Source: a virus. From it: a stretch of DNA of 30,982 nt. A program made the position numbers and the translations under genes. The stretch lies in IMG/VR virus record IMGVR_UViG_3300035698_001792, positions 1 through 30,982 of that record; one strand, given 5' to 3'. Under the pieces are notes generated by a model that was given only the letters and a program-made list of their open reading frames with translations, did not search any database and had not been told where the DNA came from. How positions within the stretch are numbered: position 1 is the stretch's first letter; every line of letters begins with the position of its first letter. Below, piece by piece: positions 1 to 6,837 of this stretch.

Positions 1-124
1 AGTTTTGTGACCCTGCTCTTATCTGCCTGAACCTCTTGCTCATCACGAAGCCGTCACGCTTTGCCTGTCGAATCTTCACCGTTTTTTTATGCTTGGGTAT
101 TTCTCTGCTTAATACGTACATCAT
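1..124 (-). CDS. Small basic hypothetical protein, 3' end beyond window
   Basis: An open frame begins at tandem ATG codons (124 and 121) and runs off the left edge without a stop. The visible 41 residues start MMYVLSREIPKHKK and are rich in Lys and Arg. The upstream YopX-family gene ends inside the first ATG, and the G-run of its last codons can act as the ribosome binding site, so translation is probably coupled. The function is unknown. The basic character would suit nucleic-acid binding, but that is only a guess. Confidence 0.45.
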   Translation of the reverse strand, partial: MMYVLSREIPKHKKTVKIRQAKRDGFVMSKRFRQIRAGSQN

Positions 125-507
125 CCCCCCTGGCTTTCGCCTTTCAACAGCTCCGGGTCATCGTGCCGGTTGCCGATAATTTCGCCGTAAAAACCATACA
201 GCCCGGCATAGCCCGTGGGTATCTTGTACCAAAACTTAGCCCCGTCATCGTGCCATTCAATCACGACTCGGCTCTCGCCTTCCTCAACAATATCACCCTC
301 ATATATCTCCTTGCCGGTCTTGTCCTTTAGGCCGGTGTATTGGCCTACTGTTTCAGGATCTACCTTATGGCACACGAGCTGAAAAAACACCCCAATCTTT
401 TCCTGCCGGTAGATGTATTCCTTTGCCCATTCTTCATCATGCACATACCAGCCAAAGACCCATTCACCGTTATCAGATCGCTTCCCTCGAAACTTTTTCT
501 CTCTCAT
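121..507 (-). CDS. YopX family protein
   Basis: A 128-residue protein with the hallmarks of the phage YopX family: an N-terminal REKKFRGKRSDNGEWVFGW segment, the central ETVGQYTGLKDKTGKEIYEG block (about residues 53-72) and a C-terminal GEIIGNRHDDPELL. Family members are small, mostly beta, and common in phages and prophages; their biochemical role is not established. The ATG at 507 has an AAGGG-type ribosome binding site. It lies 12 bases after the zinc-finger gene and overlaps the next ORF at its stop. The length is typical of the family. Family assignment is from recognised motifs. Confidence 0.85.
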   Translation of the reverse strand: MREKKFRGKRSDNGEWVFGWYVHDEEWAKEYIYRQEKIGVFFQLVCHKVDPETVGQYTGLKDKTGKEIYEGDIVEEGESRVVIEWHDDGAKFWYKIPTGYAGLYGFYGEIIGNRHDDPELLKGESQGG

Positions 508-519
508 GCGTTTACCCTT

Positions 520-756
520 TTATTCTTTCTCATATCTCTTCCCGCAGAAAGGACAAAATGTCGGGACCAATATCCCCTCGCTTTCTTTAACGGCCAGCGT
601 GCCGTCCCTTTTCTTCTTGCGATAGATATACTTGAATTCCGGATATAGCTTGCCGCCCGCGCTTGCGTTGATAAGTCCCGCAATGTGTGCGTCATCATCA
701 CCGGTCTTTTCCCTTAATGCAAGATTGAACTTCTTTACGCATTCACACATGAGCAT
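520..756 (-). CDS. Small phage zinc-finger protein
   Basis: A 78-residue protein with CxC near the N-terminus (MLMCECVKKF) and a terminal FCPFCGKRYEKE knuckle. This is the kind of treble-clef or ribbon end often seen in phage accessory proteins of unknown role. The central part contains a basic YIYRKKKRDG segment. The ATG at 756 overlaps the end of the preceding gene by 14 bases, so translation is probably coupled. Zinc binding is inferred from the cysteine spacing. Confidence 0.6.
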   Translation of the reverse strand: MLMCECVKKFNLALREKTGDDDAHIAGLINASAGGKLYPEFKYIYRKKKRDGTLAVKESEGILVPTFCPFCGKRYEKE

Positions 757-1159
757 TTACCTCGCTTATGAGTTCACGAAGTTCAACCGGCGTAACCGTG
801 GTCAACGGGTTTGCTGCCACAAAAATATACCCCTCTTCTTCGAGGGATGGCTTATATGCCTCGATGCACACCATAAACATTGTGCACTGCAAATGCCCAG
901 ACACAACATGTTCATGGATGAGGAAACAAGGCTCGCCCTCAACCGGCTTCATCGCGTCGGCTACTAAGGGGTATGGGATGGTGATTTCGACCCGGTCTGA
1001 CTCGAACCCATCAGCATACAAAAGTATGAATCTTTTACAGGTTAATTCGGCACACACGGCTGATAGTTGCCAATCCGCCTTGAGAACCTCGCCCAAAAAC
1101 ATCGCGCCGACTAAAGGGTCCCTCGTTACAAGGCCGGTGTCGGTGAAGGTGTAATTCAT
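743..1159 (-). CDS. Hypothetical protein, 138 aa
   Basis: I do not recognise this protein. It is 138 residues, acidic and apparently soluble, with several cysteines in the middle and a hydrophobic EGYIFVAANPLTTVTPVEL stretch near the C-terminus. The ATG at 1159 follows GGAGAGCCGAA, a strong ribosome binding site formed by the last codons of the preceding small gene. Its end overlaps the start of the zinc-finger gene at 756. The overlaps on both sides support it as a real operon member. Confidence 0.6.
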   Translation of the reverse strand: MNYTFTDTGLVTRDPLVGAMFLGEVLKADWQLSAVCAELTCKRFILLYADGFESDRVEITIPYPLVADAMKPVEGEPCFLIHEHVVSGHLQCTMFMVCIEAYKPSLEEEGYIFVAANPLTTVTPVELRELISEVNAHV

Positions 1160-1278
1160 TTCGGCTCTCCTATTATTATTTCGACTACTCGCGGTGTTGT
1201 GAAATTGCGTAAAACTATCACCGTTATGATAATCGTGGTTGAGTTGTTGGCCGTAAATGCTATGTCAGCAAGGCTCAT
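1156..1278 (-). CDS. 40-aa hydrophobic small protein
   Basis: This short frame fills the gap between two clearer genes. It starts at ATG 1278, inside the end of the 104-residue gene and just after a GGAGAG ribosome binding site. It stops with TGA overlapping the ATG at 1159. The product begins MSLADIAFTANN, has an Ile/Val/Thr-rich centre that could be a short membrane or beta segment, and ends IIIGEPK. The last codons (GGAGAGCCGAAA) also form the binding site of the next gene. Being bounded by coupled starts and stops on both sides is the main support; no homolog is recognised. Confidence 0.5.
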   Translation of the reverse strand: MSLADIAFTANNSTTIIITVIVLRNFTTPRVVEIIIGEPK

Positions 1279-1579
1279 CGGACTCTCCTTTGATTGCTTC
1301 AAGGGCCTGCCTTGCCGTGCCTCCACTGTCTTCCATCACAGGCATCGCATAAGTGAAACTATCTTCATCCCAATTCGTCTCATTAGCATAAAACTCCAAC
1401 GCTTCCCGCAGTACCCGGACCTGCTCGGTGAGTGTTTTATTTTCCGCCTCCGCCTTTTCGAGCAGCTTGAAAATCTCCCTGTTGTCCAGACTTAGGAGGA
1501 GGGTCTGTTGATGGGCGAGGTCGATAATGCGCTGTTCTATTTTGTCTAACTGATTCTTTTCGTCCGGGTATTTTTTCAT
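1265..1579 (-). CDS. Coiled-coil small protein with AIKGE tail
   Basis: A 104-residue protein, mostly a predicted coiled coil (KLLEKAEAENKTLTEQVRVL), followed by LREALEFYANETNW and a tail ARQALEAIKGE. It is a shorter paralog of the 171-residue protein at 1809-2324, which has the same layout. The role is unknown; such coiled-coil accessory proteins recur in phage early operons. The ATG at 1579 is placed after AAAGGAGAGCCGAA, which is supplied by the last codons of the upstream gene. Confidence 0.65.
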   Translation of the reverse strand: MKKYPDEKNQLDKIEQRIIDLAHQQTLLLSLDNREIFKLLEKAEAENKTLTEQVRVLREALEFYANETNWDEDSFTYAMPVMEDSGGTARQALEAIKGESDEPC

Positions 1580-1806
1580 TTCGGCTCTCCTTTGATTGCG
1601 GTAAGGATTCCGGCAGCAATGTTTTCTGCTTGCTGTCTATCGTATGGTAAGACGTGTAGGAGTTCATCGGCTAAACGAAGAAACGTTCCCCTCAGAACTA
1701 AAATGTCATCATTATCATGTAAGCCTAAATTTATCGTAGTGCCATTATGGTCGAAAACCACCTCTTTGAATCGAGAACCATCTGCATGATTTATTTTCAG
1801 TTTCAT
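1576..1806 (-). CDS. Hypothetical protein, 76 aa, AIKGE tail
   Basis: An unrecognised 76-residue protein starting MKLKINHADG and ending ILTAIKGEPK. Alternating hydrophobic residues in the N-terminal half suggest a small beta-rich fold. It sits between two coiled-coil genes that end in the same AIKGE peptide, and its last codons provide AAAGGAG for the next gene. Its ATG at 1806 lies shortly after the AAAGGAG that ends the preceding gene. No function can be assigned. Confidence 0.55.
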   Translation of the reverse strand: MKLKINHADGSRFKEVVFDHNGTTINLGLHDNDDILVLRGTFLRLADELLHVLPYDRQQAENIAAGILTAIKGEPK

Positions 1807-1808
1807 AA

Positions 1809-2324
1809 TTATTCTCCTTTGATTGCGTCAAGAGCGTCTTGTGCTTTATCTCCCGAATCAGCATAGACCTCTGAGTTTTCCCACGCACTATAACTACCAT
1901 TATCAAGCCAATTATCAATAAGGGCATAAAATTTCAACGCTTCCCGCATGAGCTTGTTATTTTCCTCCAGCACGCATTCCCGCTGTTCGGCAAGGTACAG
2001 GTCAGCTTTCGCAGTATCGCGCTCCTGCTTGTAGTTTGCCATTTCATGAAAAAACTGTTCGTTCTGCTCGGTGAGCTTGGTATTTTCATTACCCCGCTTG
2101 TCCATCTCGGCCTTGTAGGTGTCGGCGTTCATTTCGCTTACTCGGAACTTCTCGTAAACCTCGTCCCTGTCGTCGCACTCTTTTTTTACGGCGGCGGTAA
2201 GTTCTTTATTTTCGTCGGTGAGGTGGCCTACTTCTATCTCCGCGTCGGCTAAATCCTGCCGTAGCTCTGTGATTGTTCCGCGTAATTCGTCTATTTGTAT
2301 ACGTATCGCATCAGTGTCAATCAT
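1809..2324 (-). CDS. Long coiled-coil protein, 171 aa
   Basis: Starting at ATG 2324 (MIDTDAIRIQIDELRG), this protein is dominated by a coiled coil of about 120 residues rich in Glu, Lys, Leu and Ala. It ends LMREALKFYALIDNW and ALDAIKGE. The frame stays open further upstream, but 2324 is preferred because it overlaps the end of the upstream gene (GATGATTGA junction), like its neighbours. The C-terminal third is paralogous to the protein at 1265-1579. The function is unknown; oligomerisation through the coiled coil is likely. Confidence 0.65.
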   Translation of the reverse strand: MIDTDAIRIQIDELRGTITELRQDLADAEIEVGHLTDENKELTAAVKKECDDRDEVYEKFRVSEMNADTYKAEMDKRGNENTKLTEQNEQFFHEMANYKQERDTAKADLYLAEQRECVLEENNKLMREALKFYALIDNWLDNGSYSAWENSEVYADSGDKAQDALDAIKGE

Positions 2325-2496
2325 CGGGTGACTCGAATTCGTGGTAAGCCTCAATCCATCCGTCATATCCGCGCAACTCGGATTCCTCGTCCAGCATAGA
2401 AATAATGATACGCTGACCACCTTCATCATCCTCAACCGGCCAAGGATCACAACACATGACAAGGTCCATCAAGGCTCTAAACTCTTTATCTTTCAT
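2317..2496 (-). CDS. Hypothetical acidic protein, 59 aa
   Basis: A 59-residue acidic protein beginning MKDKEFRALMDLVMCCDPW and ending EAYHEFESPDD. The frame could extend upstream to 2604, but that extension lies over the 45-residue gene at 2486-2623, so the ATG at 2496 is chosen. AAGGAGTCACCCG before the ATG gives a plausible ribosome binding site. No family is recognised. Confidence 0.5.
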   Translation of the reverse strand: MKDKEFRALMDLVMCCDPWPVEDDEGGQRIIISMLDEESELRGYDGWIEAYHEFESPDD

Positions 2497-2623
2497 CGGG
2501 TGACTCCTTGGGTTGAAGGTCCGAAACTGCTTCTTCAAAGGTTTTCCCTGTTGCGTAGTTGTCGATATATACAACCAGTTCGCCGTTCTGATAATATTCC
2601 TCAACCTTGTGACCGTCTACCAT
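2486..2623 (-). CDS. Hypothetical protein, 45 aa
   Basis: A 45-residue frame between two overlapping neighbours. Its ATG at 2623 sits within the end of the upstream gene (AAATGGTAG junction), and its stop overlaps the next start by 11 bases. The product begins MVDGHKVEEYYQNGELVVYI and ends with an acidic, proline-containing tail. The first half has the alternating pattern of a small beta-hairpin protein. Support comes from context and codon-like composition only. Confidence 0.5.
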   Translation of the reverse strand: MVDGHKVEEYYQNGELVVYIDNYATGKTFEEAVSDLQPKESPDER

Positions 2624-2883
2624 TTTCTTTCTTTCTGGATCCATACCTTGTTCTCCTTGGACGGGGTAAGTTTTTCTATCAGCTTAATTGCTTCATGCGC
2701 TTTAGCCGCACACTCAAAGGCATCGCTGGCATTGTCTATCGTATACCGCAATGACACCATGGCTATTGCTATTTGCTCGGTTAGGCGGTCTACTTCGTGA
2801 CAAAGGTCGGTCATGATTTCGTCAGGCTCATCCTCAAACTCGCCGTTCTCAATCGCGTGGAGAATCGCTTTCGTATCAGTCAT
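2617..2883 (-). CDS. Helical hypothetical protein, 88 aa
   Basis: An 88-residue, mainly alpha-helical protein with an acidic N-terminal half, a central Ala-rich helix (FECAAKAHEAIKLIEKL) and a basic C-terminus. The ATG at 2883 overlaps the end of the zinc-ribbon gene (GATGACTGA junction). It resembles the small helical accessory proteins common in phage early operons; no specific family is recognised. Confidence 0.55.
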   Translation of the reverse strand: MTDTKAILHAIENGEFEDEPDEIMTDLCHEVDRLTEQIAIAMVSLRYTIDNASDAFECAAKAHEAIKLIEKLTPSKENKVWIQKERKW

Positions 2884-4009
2884 CGGTATTCTCCTTGGGC
2901 GGGGTGGTGAGTGGTTCTAAAAACTCAAGACAATATTTATGCAAAACAGAATCTTTGGCCGTAGACTCCTTGGTGAGCATAATCAACTTTTTCACATCCT
3001 CATACCGCCCTACCTGCTCTTTCAGTTCGGCATTGTCTCCGGCATAATCGACTAATGACTCGTCTTTGATGTCGAGCATACGTTTTATATTGACTATCTC
3101 AGCCCTTGCTTGAATAAGCTCCTCGCTGTTCTCTACGTCATTCTTATCTTCCCCACAAAACTCACATTCCTCTCTACCCGTATTAAGATTCAATTTCCAT
3201 TTATGCCGACACGGTTCCATGCCTTCCGGCTCTGCTTTTGTAGTCAATATTTCCGGGTAAGCGGCGCGGTTTTCCATAGCCTCTGCGGGTATTCGTATGC
3301 CTTCCGGCTCTGCTGGTTCTTCTGGTTCGGGGAAATTATCCCTCATCTCGCAAGCAGGGCATTTGCCGTCTTCAAGGTCACAGCCACATTCTCCGCACAT
3401 CGCGATATACTTCTCTACCCCCGGCTTTTTGGGTTCCAGGCTTTCGGCTATGGTCTTCATGCCCTCAGGATGACAGAGGATGCAGTCACAATCTGAGGCG
3501 TGCATGGTTTTAGATAATGGCTCTATTGGTTCCGTAGGTAATGGCCTGACGCCTTCGTCAACTACGTGGGCCGGTGAGGGTATCCATTTGACGCTTGGGA
3601 TGGTTCCGCACCCACCGCCGAATTTGAGACACTCAAATATGTTGTCTTTAGAATTAGGTAGTGTTCCGCCAAGTAAGCCCCTGCCGTCACTCCAATTCTT
3701 ACCACAAACCGTGCATACCCAATTCCCATCATCATCTAACCGGGACTGATGTTCGGGAAGCATGATGTCGTCTGATGAGGGGAATACCTGTTCCTCAAGT
3801 TTCTTGATGCTGGCCTCTACATTACCTACCCGCACTTCAAAAGGTCTTGCCGGATGCCCGTCATAGTCGTAACCACGCTCAAGGGCATCGAGGCGGGGGT
3901 CGTGGTTGTTGTAACCTTTTATTAGTTCGTTTACCTTCCCGATAACCTGATTGGTAATATACTCAGTACTCGAATCGCGCTCTAACCGCATCCAGTCTAT
4001 CTTATTCAT
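2876..4009 (-). CDS. Multi-zinc-ribbon protein, 377 aa
   Basis: A long accessory protein with several separated metal-binding clusters joined by Pro/Glu-rich linkers. From N to C: WVCTVCGKNW; a C-x6-C in FECLKFGGGCG; SDCDCILCHPEG; MCGECGCDLEDGKCPACE; and CRHKW...ECEFCGED. The N-terminal ~100 residues are helical, and the C-terminal ~80 residues form a likely coiled coil (ELIQARAEIVNIKRML). The second of two ATGs (4009) is preferred, giving 6 bases after GGAGG; the frame is open upstream to 4060 but that would run over the DUF551 gene. The function is unknown. The architecture suggests a protein- or nucleic-acid-binding scaffold rather than an enzyme. Confidence 0.65.
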   Translation of the reverse strand: MNKIDWMRLERDSSTEYITNQVIGKVNELIKGYNNHDPRLDALERGYDYDGHPARPFEVRVGNVEASIKKLEEQVFPSSDDIMLPEHQSRLDDDGNWVCTVCGKNWSDGRGLLGGTLPNSKDNIFECLKFGGGCGTIPSVKWIPSPAHVVDEGVRPLPTEPIEPLSKTMHASDCDCILCHPEGMKTIAESLEPKKPGVEKYIAMCGECGCDLEDGKCPACEMRDNFPEPEEPAEPEGIRIPAEAMENRAAYPEILTTKAEPEGMEPCRHKWKLNLNTGREECEFCGEDKNDVENSEELIQARAEIVNIKRMLDIKDESLVDYAGDNAELKEQVGRYEDVKKLIMLTKESTAKDSVLHKYCLEFLEPLTTPPKENTDD

Positions 4010-4232
4010 CATCAGCCTCCTCGGGTGGTTCGGGTAGGGGCATCCAATGGGTGAACGCATAACGCCATCCAGAGTGATGCATTAGCGCGTTCTCGTCCTC
4101 GTCCCATTCGCCCATAAAATACTCTGAATCTAATCCATTCCAATTATTGCCGTTCCAGTCATTCCCGCAATATCCATATACAGTTTGGCCGTTAACAGGA
4201 GCTGAATCCTTTATGCTAATCCATTCACCCAT
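4002..4232 (-). CDS. DUF551 family protein
   Basis: A 76-residue protein matching the DUF551 pattern: an N-terminal WISIKDSAPVNGQTVYGY and a C-terminal FTHWMPLPEPPEEADD, separated by an acidic aromatic stretch. DUF551 proteins are small, single-domain and frequent in phages and prophages; the role is unknown. The ATG at 4232 overlaps the TGA of the upstream gene (TGATG); a GTG one codon earlier is possible. It is the second gene of the operon driven by the promoter at 4576-4604. Confidence 0.8.
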   Translation of the reverse strand: MGEWISIKDSAPVNGQTVYGYCGNDWNGNNWNGLDSEYFMGEWDEDENALMHHSGWRYAFTHWMPLPEPPEEADDE

Positions 4233-4558
4233 CACTCAGTCTCCAACGGCATACCGGCGGCGGTTACGTCTTGAGGAAGGCACATCTCAAAATGCTCGTA
4301 TAGGTTGCCAGCATCATCTCTAAACTGGCCTGTGATGCTACTTGTCAGATGCCCCCACACAGGAGGATAAGGATCGCCGTCAGCCCAAAACTTCCCAAAG
4401 CTCCCCGCGGGCGGTTGCTCGTAGAACGAGGCCGGGTAGTCCTGAGATATTGTGCCGTTTAGAACGTCATCGTCATAAAGGAGAAATAACATACTGTGTT
4501 TCTTACCTCTATTTTCTTTCATAAACTCGACCACTTGAACGTCATTTCGTAATTTCAT
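4232..4558 (-). CDS. Hypothetical protein, first gene of left operon
   Basis: A 108-residue protein beginning MKLRNDVQVVEFMKENRGKK. Its middle is rich in Pro, Gly and aromatic residues, and it ends with an acidic tail. Two ATGs lie six bases apart; the second (4558) is preferred because AAGGAG is then at a normal distance. The first ATG (4564) directly abuts that motif. A strong sigma70-type promoter lies immediately upstream. I recognise no family. Confidence 0.6.
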   Translation of the reverse strand: MKLRNDVQVVEFMKENRGKKHSMLFLLYDDDVLNGTISQDYPASFYEQPPAGSFGKFWADGDPYPPVWGHLTSSITGQFRDDAGNLYEHFEMCLPQDVTAAGMPLETE

Positions 4559-4575
4559 TGTCATCTCCTTATTTA

Positions 4576-4604
4576 ATCATACGCCGAGAGTAATAAATAG
4601 TCAA
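4576..4604 (-). promoter_or_regulatory. Sigma70-type promoter for the leftmost operon
   Basis: On the minus strand there is TTGACT (4604-4599), a 17-base spacer and TATGAT (4581-4576). This is a near-consensus bacterial promoter, followed by AAGGAG and the start of the gene at 4558. The upstream region (4605-4660) is AT-rich. Unlike the promoters at 14706 and 15934, it lacks the ATACTATTAGTAT palindrome, so it is probably regulated differently. Confidence 0.75.
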
Positions 4605-4660
4605 TAGGGTAATCATCGATATGTTAATTATTTTCTCGTTGGTAGAATTGGGGTTAGGTA

Positions 4661-5281
4661 TCATATCCCCTCCAAGGTAGTCTGCCGTGTAAACTGATAT
4701 ATCCGGTCTTGCATCGCCTCGTAATAGTCAGCGTCTATCTCAAAGCCCATGTAGTCAAAGCCCATATCGATACAGGCGATTATCGAACTACCCGAACCAA
4801 CGTGAGTGTCAAGTATCTTGTCTCCGGGCTTGGCGTAGGAAATCAAAATCCACTTGTATAAATCTACGGGCTTTTGTGTCGGGTGGATTCTGTCGTGTTG
4901 GTTCGGACTCATTTTTATTATTCGTGCCGATTTATCAAAGGACACCCACGCCTGCTCGCATTCTGCAAAACCTCGTCCGTACATTGTCTCTCCCTTGTCC
5001 CAAACAAAGAAGCATCTATTCGGAGGTAGCTTGAAATAGTTACCGCCCCAGATTACTTGATTTACCGATACCCGTCTAAGCTCGGTAAAATACTCGTCGG
5101 AAGGAACTGCATCATCCCAATTCCTGCTGTCTGGCCTTACGGTTTTACGAGAACCCATGTTCATCTTATTGACACCAATCCCATACGGCGGGTCAACTAT
5201 AGCAAGCTCAAAATACTTGTCGGGTATGTCCGCCATGCCCTCCATACAGTCCATCAGGTGCACCTTGTTTAGCTCCCCCAC
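4661..5281 (-). CDS. DNA methyltransferase, beta class (DPPY type)
   Basis: A 206-residue amino-methyltransferase that would methylate adenine N6 or cytosine N4 using AdoMet. The catalytic motif IV DPPYGIG is at residues 30-36. HPTQKP (about 133-138) and the AdoMet-binding motif DTHVGSGSS (about 158-166) follow. Motif IV before motif I defines the beta group. It is compact, with little room for a large target-recognition domain, as is usual for phage orphan methylases. GTG 5281 is chosen because AAGGAGG is seven bases upstream and the neighbour overlaps by 13 bases. No partner nuclease is adjacent, so anti-restriction or regulation is more likely than a restriction-modification pair. Confidence 0.9.
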   Translation of the reverse strand: MGELNKVHLMDCMEGMADIPDKYFELAIVDPPYGIGVNKMNMGSRKTVRPDSRNWDDAVPSDEYFTELRRVSVNQVIWGGNYFKLPPNRCFFVWDKGETMYGRGFAECEQAWVSFDKSARIIKMSPNQHDRIHPTQKPVDLYKWILISYAKPGDKILDTHVGSGSSIIACIDMGFDYMGFEIDADYYEAMQDRIYQFTRQTTLEGI

Positions 5282-5553
5282 GCCTCAGCCTCCTTATGTT
5301 TTCCTATCGTTTCCCAAAACTTAGAAAAAGCTTCGTCCGCTTCCTGATCGTTTGCCGTGCGCTCCGGTATATAACGCCCCGGTCGATAGTAGGCATGGCT
5401 TGTCGCCTCGCTATTCCAATCAGTAACAATCTCATGGAAGGTTGAAATATCAGGCACCGCGCGATACTGAGTTGAAGCTGTCCGCAAAACCTCCGCATAC
5501 AGCACGGCTAAATCACCCTCTTTGACATACTGCTTAAGGTACTGCATAACCAT
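5269..5553 (-). CDS. Hypothetical protein, possibly with disrupted 5' end
   Basis: A 94-residue reading from ATG 5553 (MVMQYLKQYVKEGDL) to 5269, between two DNA methyltransferases. The frame stays open upstream with convincing protein sequence (VEFIDAIEGYYGEYPRDTV) back to about 5617, but without an ATG, GTG or TTG. A perfect AGGAGG and ATG (5632) just upstream begin MAYDT in a different frame that stops at 5612. The natural gene may start at 5632 and carry a small frameshift near the ACACAC run at about 5617-5622. The function is unknown. Confidence 0.55.
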   Translation of the reverse strand: MVMQYLKQYVKEGDLAVLYAEVLRTASTQYRAVPDISTFHEIVTDWNSEATSHAYYRPGRYIPERTANDQEADEAFSKFWETIGKHKEAEAWGS

Positions 5554-5636
5554 ATCCTTAACCGTGTCGCGTGGATATTCGCCGTAGTAACCTTCAATAG
5601 CATCTATGAACTCAACGTGTGTCGTATGCCATCCTC

Positions 5637-6392
5637 CTATACAAACAAACTTGACTGAGCAAATGGAAGTATCTTTTCGTTGGCTTCATTGAAAAAATTC
5701 TTTTTGATCTCAAAGCCATACGCCCTTCGTCCCATGTTTTTCGCCGCCAATAACGTGGTGGCGCTACCGGCAACAGGGTCAATAACCACGTCATTGGTAT
5801 CGGTGAATATTTCTATCAATCGCTCAAGCAGCGGAACCGGTTTCTGTGTCGGGTGTACTTTCGGTGTCTCGGTATCCCGTACCCAAGGCATAGAGTTGAA
5901 TACCATGTTACCGTTGTTCCTGAATTTGGGCAACTTGTCCCGGTAAAGTATCAAGGCATATTCGCTATTGCCAACGACACGCATATTTGCCTTCAATACT
6001 TGCGGTGAAAAGTTCTTGTAAAATACCATGTTGATGTAATTAGGAAACCCGTTTTCCTTGGCGTGTTCTATCAGTTCAAACTGCTGTTCAAAGGAGCAGA
6101 ACACAATCATACACGGTGCTGATTTCGTTGCCTTTGGTTCTTTGATTAACATACGGCTTCCAAAGTGAAAGAATTCCGGTATCTTGAATAGCCCATCAGT
6201 GTCGAAAAATGAAGCGTTGGCATTCTTGCTCTCTCCATTCTTCCTGTCTCCCCCCTCGTACCACATTGGATTACTGCCATAAGCATCGTTACCTACGTTA
6301 TACGGTATGTCGGCAATAATCAATTGCGCCTTCGGTATTGCGTACCCCTTGAAGTTCTGGAAATGGTCATTGAATAATTCAACCCTGTTCAA
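5637..6392 (-). CDS. DNA methyltransferase, beta class (DIPY motif)
   Basis: A 251-residue amino-methyltransferase with a variant catalytic motif IV, DIPYNVGND (residues 28-36). It has HPTQKP at about 180-185 and a motif I of DPVAGSATT at about 205-213, the beta-class order. The middle (about 60-170) is longer than in its neighbour at 4661 and probably holds target recognition. The start is TTG at 6392, seven bases after AAGGAG. It lies two genes upstream of the second methyltransferase, to which it is only distantly similar, so the phage probably protects two different sites. The base methylated (m6A or m4C) cannot be told from sequence. Confidence 0.88.
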   Translation of the reverse strand: MNRVELFNDHFQNFKGYAIPKAQLIIADIPYNVGNDAYGSNPMWYEGGDRKNGESKNANASFFDTDGLFKIPEFFHFGSRMLIKEPKATKSAPCMIVFCSFEQQFELIEHAKENGFPNYINMVFYKNFSPQVLKANMRVVGNSEYALILYRDKLPKFRNNGNMVFNSMPWVRDTETPKVHPTQKPVPLLERLIEIFTDTNDVVIDPVAGSATTLLAAKNMGRRAYGFEIKKNFFNEANEKILPFAQSSLFV

Positions 6393-6437
6393 AATATCTT
6401 CTCCTTGATTACGCTTTCAGGTTTCGCAACCTTGCGC

Positions 6438-6545
6438 TTAAACGCCTCGTAATTCTCTGTCCATATCCACGCCTTCGCCCCTCCTATTGTCCATATTCAT
6501 TTTTGGTTCCACGTATCTCGTCTCGTTTTGAGGTCTCCGCGCCAT
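6438..6545 (-). CDS. Possible 35-aa ORF in methylase leader
   Basis: The 193-base interval between the genes at 5637 and 6586 holds this short frame starting MARRPQNETRYVEPK. A second, overlapping open frame ending at 6389 reads WIWTENYEAFKRKV and has protein-like composition but no usual start codon. The two could be halves of one small gene separated by an indel near 6497, or neither may be real. Support is weak. Confidence 0.25.
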   Translation of the reverse strand: MARRPQNETRYVEPKMNMDNRRGEGVDMDRELRGV

Positions 6546-6585
6546 CTCTTGCACGCGTTACTGACCAACTATCTCAACAATGTAA

Positions 6586-6837
6586 TCATACCGATAGCCC
6601 CTTCTTTCCGCCCCGGCACTCTCGGCATAGCGCATCCATGATCGGCGGCAACGTCCACACTGTTTCAACAAACTCTATAGGTGTTCTCGCGTTTATCTCA
6701 TCAGATGTCATCTTAGCAAGCACATCCTTACGACCATATCCATAGAAATATGATTTCTTAAATGTCCGCCTTGCCTCTACTTCAACGACGACAGCCCGCT
6801 TCCCGCACTTCGTACACATCACAGACCATTTACTCAT
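6586..6837 (-). CDS. Small zinc-binding protein, 83 aa
   Basis: A protein with two CxxC pairs, CTKCGK near residue 8 and CRECRGGKK near the C-terminus, around an aromatic/basic centre (KKSYFYGYGRKD). This is consistent with one zinc ribbon. The ATG at 6837 overlaps the end of the replication gene by eight bases. Its position next to replication and methylation genes suggests DNA metabolism, but no family is recognised. Confidence 0.6.
   Translation of the reverse strand: MSKWSVMCTKCGKRAVVVEVEARRTFKKSYFYGYGRKDVLAKMTSDEINARTPIEFVETVWTLPPIMDALCRECRGGKKGLSV

Noticed and set aside
1809-2462. A 217-aa form of the coiled-coil protein starting at 2462
   Set aside because: The extra N-terminal part lies wholly over the 59-aa gene and lacks the composition of the rest; the ATG at 2324 has the usual overlap.
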